Origin: Streptomyces anulatus
GTDB taxonomy: Bacteria; Actinomycetota; Actinomycetes; Streptomycetales; Streptomycetaceae
NCBI RefSeq assembly: GCF_000721175.1
Contig: NZ_JOEZ01000001.1
Coordinates: 248,001-312,000, forward strand
Direction of reading: 5' to 3'
Length of the DNA stretch: 64,000 nt
A program made the position numbers and the translations under genes. Position 1 is the stretch's first letter, and each line of letters opens with the position of its first letter. Under the pieces are notes generated by a model. The model did no database searches, had not been told where the DNA came from, and was given only the letters and a program-made list of their open reading frames with translations. Shown here piece after piece: positions 8,262-15,926 of the stretch.

Positions 8262-10556
8262 TCAACGGTCCACTTTCTCACCCGTTCCCGGCGGGGCCCC
8301 GCTTTCCGGACCGGTGTCCGGAGTCGGGTCACTCGGCTGCTCGGGTTCGTCGCCGTTGCCGTCCGCCGTGTCGCTTGCCACGGCGCGCTTACGGTGGCTG
8401 TACATCCTGATGCCCGCCAGCACCAGGAGCAGCAGTCCGCCGGCGATCACGAGCAGCACGGTGGGTGTCACCTCGGAGACCTTCACGGTGAAGGTCATCG
8501 CTTCGCCGTACTGCCTGCCGTCCTCCGTGTACAGCCGGGCGGTCACCTGAGCCCGGCCGTTGGCGCTGGTCGCCGTGTCGAACTTCACCGACTGGCTGTG
8601 TCCGCCCGCGATGTTGATCGGCAGTGCAGCGGTGGTCCCGTCGTCGTTGAACTTGAGCCGGATGTTGTCCGAGGTGAGCCGGAGGACCAGCCGGTCGACG
8701 CCCTGCACCAGCTGGTTCTGCACGGTTACCGGGATCGTCGCGCTGCGCCCGGAGAGGGTGACGTCGGACTTCTCGATGAGCTGAACCTCGGAGGTGAGGC
8801 TCTGCAGGTAGTCGCGGACGGCGTCCCGGTACTGCTGCGCCTCCGGGGGCCGTCCGCGCCAGGACGTCGACATCGAGCGGTTGACGGCGTTGCCGAAGGG
8901 CGTCACCACGCGCTCTGGCTGCGTCAGGATCGTCTCGAAGCTGTCGAGCGAGCCCTGGGTGGCGCGGATGTCCTGGAAGGCCTGTGTGGGCAGTTCCTGG
9001 GCGCGGAGCTTCTTCGGGTACGCGGCGGCCCGGGGGACCTTTGCGGTGGCCCTCGGGTCGGGCTTCACCTCGGCGGCGGCGACGAGGTCGAGGGGCTGCG
9101 TCCAGCGGTTGCCCGCCAGGCCCTCCAGGGCGCGGGCCATCGTCTGGGCCTGTGCGGCGGTGGGCATCCGCGGCGGGGCCACGACGATGCTGCGCTCGTT
9201 GTCGGGCGCCTGCTCGGTCAGTGCGAGGGTCTGGGCGAGGAACTTCTGGACCGCGAGGGTGGAGGCGCCCGCTCTCGACATGTCGCCGTCGAACAAGGTC
9301 GACAGCCGGGCGTCCGCGACGACCGCGGTGGTCCCCCCGCCGATCGGACGCGCCGCGGTCGGCGTGTACGGAAGCTCCGCGGTCTCCCGGAAGCTGTCGC
9401 TGCGGGCGATCACGTTGTGGGCGCCCGCCGAGGTCGCCACATCGACGATGGAGGAGTCCACGGCGCCGTTCACGGGCCAGGCGAAGTCGGTGGACGGCTT
9501 CACATGGAGGATGGTCTCCACTGCGGTCGCGGCCACCGCGGAGGCGTTCTGCAGATGGCTGAGCGTTCCGGAGACGTTCTTGCCGCGGTGCGCGATGGAG
9601 GCCAGATCGGGGTCGGCGAACGGCAGCGCGATCACCTTGCCGTCCTCCACCACCTTCTCCAGAGCGGTGAGCCACTGCTTGGCGACGGCCTGGTTCCTGC
9701 CCGGAACGGTCGTGTCACCCGAATCGACCTCGTACTTCCCGGCCATCGCCGCGACGCTCGCCAGGAGATCCGGGTCGACGACCCAGGTCACGGGGAGCCG
9801 GCTGCCCAGGGCCACCATCTGCTCCAGCCGGCCGCCGGGCGCCAGCTCCTTGGCCAGGTCGTCGTTGGTGAAGACGGGTGTCTGCTGTTCGTCCGAGCGG
9901 GTTTCCGCCGTGACGTGGGGAGACGCGATCAACGGCCAGAGGAAGGTGAGCTTCGTCCTGCTGTCGCTCGCCTCGGGCTGCCAGGGCAGGAACGAGCGCT
10001 TGATGCCCAGCACCTGCTCGTAGGGGACGGTGGTGGTACGGCCGGAGACCGAGACGCCGAGCTGGTAGACGCCCGGGTCGTCCAGGCCCAGCTTGTCGAC
10101 GGGCACGGTGAGTGTGAAGTCCTGGCTGATCCCCTTGGCGAGCTTGGGGAACTTCACCGTGTACTTCTCCCCGACGGTGACCGGGTCGGCACCGGGAACG
10201 TACGTGGAGCGCTTGGCGGCGTCGTCGACCTCTCCCCGGCCGGAGAGCCGGGGGCCGACCCTCAGATCGACCTCGGCGCTGCTGATCGTCTCCTTGCCCT
10301 TGTTCGTGAGCGTTCCGGAGACGGTCAGGGTGTCGTCCTCCGTGGGAACGCTCGGGGAGAGCGTGTCCAGGGACACATCGACCGTACGGGAGCCCGTGGG
10401 GGCCTTGGCGGGTTCGGCGGCCGGGGCGGCACCGGCGGCCGGAACGGCCAGGAGACCGGCCACCAGCGGTGCTCCGAGCACCGCGGAGGCTGTGCGCCGG
10501 AGCCACCGGCGGGCAGGAGAGGGACGCGTCCCCTGGAAGTCTGCCGCCTCGGCCAC
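8262..10556 (-). CDS. Secreted/membrane-anchored DUF6049 family protein
   Basis: A 764-residue envelope protein. It has a signal peptide within about the first 45 residues (arginine-rich start, hydrophobic core, AGAAPA-type end), a long extracytoplasmic region with two Ig-like stretches, and a single C-terminal membrane helix around residue 700 followed by RKR. It sits directly upstream of murJ with overlapping ends, as does the Rv3909 family in mycobacteria, so a role in cell-wall precursor export is suggested by context. Biochemical function is unknown. GTG start; AGGAA lies about 10 nt upstream. Confidence 0.8.
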   Translation of the reverse strand: MAEAADFQGTRPSPARRWLRRTASAVLGAPLVAGLLAVPAAGAAPAAEPAKAPTGSRTVDVSLDTLSPSVPTEDDTLTVSGTLTNKGKETISSAEVDLRVGPRLSGRGEVDDAAKRSTYVPGADPVTVGEKYTVKFPKLAKGISQDFTLTVPVDKLGLDDPGVYQLGVSVSGRTTTVPYEQVLGIKRSFLPWQPEASDSRTKLTFLWPLIASPHVTAETRSDEQQTPVFTNDDLAKELAPGGRLEQMVALGSRLPVTWVVDPDLLASVAAMAGKYEVDSGDTTVPGRNQAVAKQWLTALEKVVEDGKVIALPFADPDLASIAHRGKNVSGTLSHLQNASAVAATAVETILHVKPSTDFAWPVNGAVDSSIVDVATSAGAHNVIARSDSFRETAELPYTPTAARPIGGGTTAVVADARLSTLFDGDMSRAGASTLAVQKFLAQTLALTEQAPDNERSIVVAPPRMPTAAQAQTMARALEGLAGNRWTQPLDLVAAAEVKPDPRATAKVPRAAAYPKKLRAQELPTQAFQDIRATQGSLDSFETILTQPERVVTPFGNAVNRSMSTSWRGRPPEAQQYRDAVRDYLQSLTSEVQLIEKSDVTLSGRSATIPVTVQNQLVQGVDRLVLRLTSDNIRLKFNDDGTTAALPINIAGGHSQSVKFDTATSANGRAQVTARLYTEDGRQYGEAMTFTVKVSEVTPTVLLVIAGGLLLLVLAGIRMYSHRKRAVASDTADGNGDEPEQPSDPTPDTGPESGAPPGTGEKVDR

Positions 10557-10627
10557 GCGTATACCCGTTCCTCGTCGTCATCAAATGCTGTCGCTCGTTC
10601 GGTCCTGCGTCCCCGCATGGTAACGAG

Positions 10628-10661
10628 GTGCGGCGGACCCAAGTGCTGGGGTCCGCCGCAC
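10628..10661. repeat. Inverted repeat between divergent DUF6049 and cca genes
   Basis: A 13-bp perfect inverted repeat (10628-10640 with 10649-10661) with an 8-nt spacer. It lies between two divergent start regions, so it is not an ordinary end-of-gene terminator. It may be a leader hairpin on the leftward transcript or a regulator site. Confidence 0.6.
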
Positions 10662-10736
10662 ATGATCGCGGGTATCCCGCAGGGTCCCGGTAAACGATGA
10701 CGCCGCGGCCGGTCCGTGCACGTACCCTTTTCTGTT

Positions 10737-12179
10737 GTGCCGAACGCCAACGAAGAGAACGCCAGTGCACTGAGCAAGGTGCAGCACCGCGCGGTGAGTG
10801 AGCTGCTGCGGGTGTCCCCGGTCGCCGACGACCTCGCCCGTCGATTCCAGGAGGCCGGATTCGGCCTCGCGCTGGTCGGCGGCTCGGTCCGCGACGCACT
10901 GCTGGGCAGGCTCGGGAACGACTTGGACTTCACCACCGATGCCCGCCCCGAGGACGTGCTCAAGATCGTCCGGCCCTGGGCCGACTCGGTGTGGGAGGTC
11001 GGGATCGCCTTCGGCACCGTCGGCTCCCAGAAGGACGGCTATCAGATCGAGGTCACGACCTACCGGTCCGAGGCGTACGACCGGACCTCGCGCAAGCCGG
11101 AGGTCTCCTACGGCGACTCCATCGAGGACGACCTCGTGCGCCGAGACTTCACGGTCAACGCGATGGCCGTGGCGCTGCCACAGAAGGAGTTCGTCGATCC
11201 GTACGGAGGTCTGAAGGACCTCGCCGAGCGGGTGCTGCGCACTCCGGGCACGGCCGAGGCGTCCTTCTCCGACGACCCGCTGCGCATGCTGCGCGCGGCC
11301 CGCTTCGCCGCGCAGCTCGACTTCGAGGTCGCCCCCGACGTCATCACCGCCATGACGGAGATGGCCGGGCGCATCGGTATCGTCTCCGCCGAGCGGGTCC
11401 GCGACGAACTCAACAAGCTGCTGCTCTCCCAGCACCCGCGCAAGGGTCTGGGGATCCTGGTCGACACGGGGCTGGCTGAGCACGTGCTGCCCGAGCTTCC
11501 CGCGCTGCGGCTGGAGAGTGACGAGCATCACCGCCACAAGGACGTCTACGAGCACTCGCTGACCGTCCTGGAGCAGGCCATCGCCCTGGAGGGGGACGGC
11601 CCCGACCTCGTACTACGTCTGGCCGCGCTGCTCCACGACATCGGCAAGCCGAGGACCCGCCGCTTCGAGAAGGATGGCAGGGTCTCCTTCCACCACCACG
11701 AGGTGGTGGGCGCGAAGATGACGAAGAAGCGCATGACCGACCTGAAGTACTCCAACGAGCTGGTCAAGGACGTGTCGAAACTGGTGGAGCTCCACCTGCG
11801 CTTCCACGGATACGGCGACGGCGAGTGGACCGACTCCGCCGTCCGCCGTTACGTGCGCGACGCCGGGCCGCTGCTGGAGCGTCTCCACAAACTGACCCGG
11901 TCGGACTGCACGACCCGGAACAAGCGCAAGGCGAACGCGCTCTCCCGCACCTACGACGGGCTGGAGGAGCGCATCGCCCTGCTGCAGGAGCAGGAGGAGC
12001 TGGACTCGATCCGGCCCGATCTGGACGGCAACGAGATCATGCAGATCCTTGAAGTCGGCCCCGGGCCGGTGATCGGCAAGGCGTACGGGTTCCTGCTGGA
12101 GCTGCGCCTGGAGCACGGGCCCATGGAGCGGGACGCCGCGGTGGCGGCGCTCAAGGAGTGGTGGGCTCGACAGGGCTGA
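10737..12179 (+). CDS. cca: CCA tRNA nucleotidyltransferase
   Basis: A 480-residue class II nucleotidyltransferase with GGSVRD at residues 48-53 and the catalytic DLD at 62-64. A following RNA-binding/HD region contains LHDIGKPRTR near residue 300. It adds or repairs the 3'-CCA end of tRNAs. The GTG at 10737 lacks a Shine-Dalgarno sequence and has TACCCT eight bases upstream, so it may be read from a leaderless message. A GTG at 10716 would add seven residues. It ends against a parS-containing palindrome. Confidence 0.95.
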   Translation: MPNANEENASALSKVQHRAVSELLRVSPVADDLARRFQEAGFGLALVGGSVRDALLGRLGNDLDFTTDARPEDVLKIVRPWADSVWEVGIAFGTVGSQKDGYQIEVTTYRSEAYDRTSRKPEVSYGDSIEDDLVRRDFTVNAMAVALPQKEFVDPYGGLKDLAERVLRTPGTAEASFSDDPLRMLRAARFAAQLDFEVAPDVITAMTEMAGRIGIVSAERVRDELNKLLLSQHPRKGLGILVDTGLAEHVLPELPALRLESDEHHRHKDVYEHSLTVLEQAIALEGDGPDLVLRLAALLHDIGKPRTRRFEKDGRVSFHHHEVVGAKMTKKRMTDLKYSNELVKDVSKLVELHLRFHGYGDGEWTDSAVRRYVRDAGPLLERLHKLTRSDCTTRNKRKANALSRTYDGLEERIALLQEQEELDSIRPDLDGNEIMQILEVGPGPVIGKAYGFLLELRLEHGPMERDAAVAALKEWWARQG

Positions 12180-12194
12180 GCCCGGCGAGGCGAT

Positions 12195-12208
12195 GTTTCA
12201 CGTGAAAC
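12195..12208. other. parS: parS site
   Basis: Exact GTTTCACGTGAAAC, 16 bp after the cca stop. It is paired with a second site 29 bp downstream. Confidence 0.92.
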
Positions 12209-12227
12209 AACGCCCGCTGGATGTACG

Positions 12228-12261
12228 GAGGGGCGTTGTTTCACGTGAAACAACGCCCCTC
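12228..12261. terminator. parS: 34-bp palindrome combining parS and a bidirectional terminator
   Basis: A perfect 34-bp dyad centred on a parS core (GTTTCACGTGAAAC at 12238-12251), extended by the arms GAGGGGCGTTG and its complement. It lies between convergent cca and the MFS gene, so it probably serves both as ParB site and as terminator hairpin. Confidence 0.88.
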
Positions 12262-12278
12262 GGTATATCCCTGAGCGG

Positions 12279-13547
12279 CTACCGCCGGGCTTCGGTGCGT
12301 CGCCAGTGGAACATCGTCACCGCGACCACCGCGTACAGCACCGACACGACCGCCACGACGGCGATTGATCTGCCGTCCGGCGGGAGCATCAGGGCCGCCA
12401 CCCCCGCCGCGCTCACGAACGCGACGTTGAAGAGCACGTCGTAGAGCGAGAAGACCCGGCCGCGGAAGGAATCGTCGACCGAGGTCTGCACGACGGTGTC
12501 GGTCGCGATTTTCGACCCCTGGGTCACGGCGCCGAGCACGAGCGCCGCGATCAGCATCGGGACGGGGGCGAAGGAGAGACCCAGGGCGGGCACCAGGACC
12601 GCCGCCGCCCCGGCGCAGGCCACGATCCATCCGTACCGGCCGAGCTGCCCCACCGCCCACGGGGTGAAGACGGCGGCGACGAAGAATCCCGCACCTGACA
12701 CCCCGACCGCCAGGCCGAGCAGGGCCAGTCCGTCGGACTCGGTGTCCGACCATGCGTAGCGGCACAGCATGAGCACCATCACGGTGAGCGCGCCGTAACA
12801 GAAGCGGATCACGGTCATGGCGGCGAGGGCCCGGGCCGCGTGGTTCCGCTGTGCCAGATGCCGCAGCCCGGCGACGAGCCCGCGCGCGGTGACGGCCAGA
12901 GCGGCCCGTAGCCGCAGAGGGCTACCGTTGGTATCCGGCCCCAGCAGGGTGCGAGGCAGGCGCAGGGACGCCAGCGCGGACAGCAGGTAGAGCATCGACC
13001 CCAGCAGCACGACCGCCGCGTCGGACTCGTCGGCCAGCAGCCGTACGACGAAGGCGAGGCCGCCCCCCGCGGTCGCCGCCAGGGTGCCGGCGGTCGGGGA
13101 GAGGGAGTTGGCGACGACGAGGCGATCGGTGTCGACCACCCGGGGCAGGGCGGCGGAGAGGCCGGCCAGCACGAAACGGTTGACGGCCGTGACGCAGAGG
13201 GCCGAAGCGTAGAAGAGCCAGTCGGGCACCGAGGCGAGGATCAGCAGCGCCGTGGAGCAGGCCAGAGCAGCCCGCAGAAGGTTGCCGTAGAGAAAGATCT
13301 GACGTCGGGGCCAGCGGTCCAGCAGCACCCCTGCGAAGGGCCCGATCAGGGAGTAGGGCAGGAGGAGCACCGCCATCGCGGAAGCGATGGCGGCGGCCGA
13401 CGTCTGCTTCTCCGGGGAGAAGACGACGTACGCGGCGAGGGCGACCTGGTAGACGCCGTCGGCGGACTGCGACAGGAGCCGCACGGTGAGCAGGCGGCGG
13501 AAATTCCGCAGGCGCAGCAGGGTGCGCAGATCACGCGCGACGGACAT
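12279..13547 (-). CDS. MFS transporter
   Basis: A 422-residue major facilitator with about 12 membrane helices and the loop-2 type motif GVLLDRWPRRQ near residue 80. This places it with the MFS exporters of small molecules or drugs; the substrate is unknown. The start is uncertain: ATG at 13547 begins MSVARDLRTLLRLRNFRRLL, and no good ribosome binding site precedes it or the upstream GTG at 13562. It is separated from the upstream ino1 by a strong terminator hairpin, so it is likely transcribed on its own. Confidence 0.85.
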   Translation of the reverse strand: MSVARDLRTLLRLRNFRRLLTVRLLSQSADGVYQVALAAYVVFSPEKQTSAAAIASAMAVLLLPYSLIGPFAGVLLDRWPRRQIFLYGNLLRAALACSTALLILASVPDWLFYASALCVTAVNRFVLAGLSAALPRVVDTDRLVVANSLSPTAGTLAATAGGGLAFVVRLLADESDAAVVLLGSMLYLLSALASLRLPRTLLGPDTNGSPLRLRAALAVTARGLVAGLRHLAQRNHAARALAAMTVIRFCYGALTVMVLMLCRYAWSDTESDGLALLGLAVGVSGAGFFVAAVFTPWAVGQLGRYGWIVACAGAAAVLVPALGLSFAPVPMLIAALVLGAVTQGSKIATDTVVQTSVDDSFRGRVFSLYDVLFNVAFVSAAGVAALMLPPDGRSIAVVAVVSVLYAVVAVTMFHWRRTEARR

Positions 13548-13566
13548 GGGAGTAAGCGTCACACAC

Positions 13567-13605
13567 GTCGGGGGTCCGCGGGCGGATTGCCCGGGGACCC
13601 CCGAC
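13567..13605 (-). terminator. Terminator downstream of ino1
   Basis: An 11-bp inverted repeat (13567-13577 with 13595-13605) containing a smaller inner hairpin. It lies after the ino1 stop and before the MFS start on the minus strand. Confidence 0.75.
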
Positions 13606-13672
13606 ATGCGGCAGGAAGAGGTGAGCGTCTCCGCTCAGCGCTCCGGTGAGGCTGTCAGCCGAGAAGGCCGAT

Positions 13673-14755
13673 TCAGCTCTCGGTGTCGCCGTTGATGAAC
13701 CGCTCGACGTTCTCGCGGGCCTCGTCGTCGAAGTACTGGACCGGCGGGCTCTTCATGAAGTAGCTCGAAGCCGACAGGATCGGGCCACCGATGCCGCGGT
13801 CCTTGGCGATCTTCGCCGCACGGACGGCGTCGATGATGACACCGGCCGAGTTCGGGGAGTCCCACACCTCGAGCTTGTACTCCAGGTTCAGCGGAACGTC
13901 GCCGAACGCGCGGCCCTCGAGGCGCACGTACGCCCACTTGCGGTCGTCCAGCCAGGCCACGTAGTCCGAGGGACCGATGTGGACGTTGTCCGCACCGAGC
14001 TCACGGTCACGGATCTGCGAGGTGACGGCCTGCGTCTTCGAGATCTTCTTGGACTCCAGGCGCTCACGCTCGAGCATGTTCTTGAAGTCCATGTTGCCGC
14101 CGACGTTCAGCTGCATCGTGCGGTCCAGGATGACGCCGCGGTCCTCGAAGAGCTTCGCCATCACGCGGTGCGTGATGGTGGCGCCCACCTGGGACTTGAT
14201 GTCGTCGCCGACGATCGGGACGCCGGCCTCGGTGAACTTGTCCGCCCACTCCTTGGTGCCGGCGATGAACACCGGGAGAGCGTTGACGAACGCGACCTTG
14301 GCGTCGATGGCGCACTGCGCGTAGAACTTCGCAGCGACCTCGGAACCGACGGGCAGGTAGCAGACGAGAACGTCGACCTGCTTGTCCTTGAGGACCTGGA
14401 CGACGTCGACCGGGGCGTCCGCGGACTCCTCGATCGTCTCGCGGTAGTACTTGCCGAGACCGTCGTGGGTGTGGCCGCGCTGGACGGTCACGCCCGTGTT
14501 CGGCACATCCGCGATCTTGATGGTGTTGTTCTCGCTGGCGCCGATGGCGTCCGCGAGGTCGAGGCCGACCTTCTTCGCGTCGACGTCGAAGGCGGCGACG
14601 AACTCGACGTCACTGACGTGGTACTCGCCGAACTGGACGTGCATCAGACCGGGCACCTTGCCGGCCGGATCGGCGTCCTTGTAGTACTCGACGCCCTGCA
14701 CCAGCGAGGCGGCGCAGTTGCCCACGCCTACGATGGCTACGCGAACCGAACCCAT
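13673..14755 (-). CDS. ino1: myo-Inositol-1-phosphate synthase
   Basis: A 360-residue actinobacterial-type inositol-3-phosphate synthase. It starts with the NAD-binding [16 protein letters not shown] and continues through conserved [18 protein letters not shown] and [16 protein letters not shown]. It converts glucose-6-phosphate to inositol phosphate, the precursor of mycothiol and phosphatidylinositol. The ATG at 14755 follows GGGAG; in-frame codons further upstream lack one. It lies 59 bp after a PadR repressor gene in the same direction, so it is probably under that repressor's operator. Confidence 0.95.
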   Translation of the reverse strand: MGSVRVAIVGVGNCAASLVQGVEYYKDADPAGKVPGLMHVQFGEYHVSDVEFVAAFDVDAKKVGLDLADAIGASENNTIKIADVPNTGVTVQRGHTHDGLGKYYRETIEESADAPVDVVQVLKDKQVDVLVCYLPVGSEVAAKFYAQCAIDAKVAFVNALPVFIAGTKEWADKFTEAGVPIVGDDIKSQVGATITHRVMAKLFEDRGVILDRTMQLNVGGNMDFKNMLERERLESKKISKTQAVTSQIRDRELGADNVHIGPSDYVAWLDDRKWAYVRLEGRAFGDVPLNLEYKLEVWDSPNSAGVIIDAVRAAKIAKDRGIGGPILSASSYFMKSPPVQYFDDEARENVERFINGDTES

Positions 14756-14814
14756 TCCGGTTGCTCCCTGTGTAATCGGTGTTTCCGATGAAGTCGCCGC
14801 GGAGTGCGATGACT

Positions 14815-15522
14815 TCACTTGGCGGTGTCGTCGGACGGATCCGGCGGGGTGTTGTCCCGATGCCGGGGCAGGCCGCCCGTCTCTCCAGGTGTGTCCTGCT
14901 GAGCGGAGCCGTCGGGCGAGGATCGTCGCCGATCCCGTCCCGACCGCTCGCTCTCGATGAGCTCGTTCAGCCAGCGCACTTCGCGCTCCACGGACTCCAT
15001 GCCGTGTCGCTGCAGCTCAAGTGTGTAGTCGTCGAGTCGTTCACGGGTGCGGGCGAGAGAGGCGCGCATCTTCTCCAGGCGCTCTTCCAGCCGACTGCGC
15101 CGGCCTTCGAGGACCCGCATCCGTACATCGCGTTCGGTCTGGCCGAAGAAGGCGAAGCGCGCTGCGAAGTGCTCGTCCTCCCAGGCGTCCGGACCTGTGT
15201 GCGACAGCAGCTCCTCGAAGTGCTCCTTACCTTCCGCCGTCAGCCGGTAGACGATCTTCGCCCGGCGTCCCGTCAGTGAGGAGGACGCAGCGGTCGGGCG
15301 TCCGGTGACCGGCACGGTGTCCGCCGGGTCACCGGCGGGCTCCTCGATCAACCAGCCGTTGGCCACCAGCGTCTTGAGGCAGGGGTAGAGCGTTCCGTAG
15401 CTGAACGCACGGAAGATCCCCAGCGAGGTGTTGAGACGTTTGCGCAGCTCATAGCCGTGCATCGGCGATTCGCGGAGCAGGCCGAGAACGGCGAACTCGA
15501 GGATGCCGGAGCGTCTGCTCAC
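14815..15522 (-). CDS. PadR-family transcriptional regulator
   Basis: A 235-residue regulator. The PadR winged-helix domain occupies about residues 1-100 ([20 protein letters not shown], then [16 protein letters not shown]). A helical, probably coiled-coil dimerisation region follows at about 120-200, then a disordered tail. The GTG start is set by AGGAGG five bases upstream. A 31-bp palindrome with ATGT...ACAT half sites lies about 70 bp upstream, the classic form of a PadR operator, so autoregulation and control of the downstream ino1 is likely. The ligand is unknown. Confidence 0.92.
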   Translation of the reverse strand: MSRRSGILEFAVLGLLRESPMHGYELRKRLNTSLGIFRAFSYGTLYPCLKTLVANGWLIEEPAGDPADTVPVTGRPTAASSSLTGRRAKIVYRLTAEGKEHFEELLSHTGPDAWEDEHFAARFAFFGQTERDVRMRVLEGRRSRLEERLEKMRASLARTRERLDDYTLELQRHGMESVEREVRWLNELIESERSGRDRRRSSPDGSAQQDTPGETGGLPRHRDNTPPDPSDDTAK

Positions 15523-15590
15523 CGGTGCCTCCTCCTTCTCCCGCTGCTTCCGTCGGCATGGTCCACCGGAACCACCGGCGTACTTATGCC

Positions 15591-15621
15591 GTGCTGATGT
15601 ATCGACTCGATACATCAGCAC
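15591..15621. promoter_or_regulatory. 31-bp palindromic operator upstream of padR-ino1
   Basis: A perfect dyad with 15-bp arms (15591-15605 and 15607-15621) around a single central base. The inner half sites are ATGT and ACAT, typical for PadR repressors. It lies 69 bp upstream of the padR start. Confidence 0.85.
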
Positions 15622-15745
15622 GATAGATCGCTCCGACCTGTTCGACAAGGGTGACCTTCGTGAACGGCGTCACATCGACATTTCCCAAGGTTCGACTTGC
15701 GTTGTTTGGGGTGAAGTTCGGCCCTAGGCGGGTTTTGACCGTGCG

Positions 15746-15751
15746 TAGTCT
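15746..15751 (+). promoter_or_regulatory. -10 box of a leaderless small ORF
   Basis: TAGTCT placed seven bases before the ATG at 15759, the spacing expected when transcription starts at the initiation codon. Confidence 0.5.
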
Positions 15752-15758
15752 GTGCGGC

Positions 15759-15926
15759 ATGCAGACCACCGGGAACCGCGAGGAGCTTTCGCGCGTCAGT
15801 CTTCGCGGACAGCCGGATGTACTGCGGATGAGCCTTCCGCAGTGGCTTGTCCGTAATTCGGGGGGACCGGATCTCAACTGCCGCTTCCAGGCGCTCTCGC
15901 CTGCCCGAGGAGTAGTCGTTCCATGA
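15759..15926 (+). CDS. Small hypothetical protein (55 aa) translationally coupled to the PBP gene
   Basis: A 55-codon frame starting MQTTGNREELSRVSL. It has no Shine-Dalgarno sequence but a TAGTCT -10 box seven bases upstream, suggesting a leaderless message. Its stop overlaps the start of the PBP gene as ATGA, typical of translational coupling. Codon third-position GC is lower than that of neighbouring genes, and no domain, signal peptide or membrane helix is visible. It could be a leader peptide gene that delivers ribosomes to the PBP gene, or chance. Confidence 0.45.
   Translation: MQTTGNREELSRVSLRGQPDVLRMSLPQWLVRNSGGPDLNCRFQALSPARGVVVP

Noticed and set aside
5818..8550. 910-residue plus-strand frame opposite murJ
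   Set aside because: Antisense shadow rich in Asp/Gly/Arg with no domain; murJ is unambiguous.
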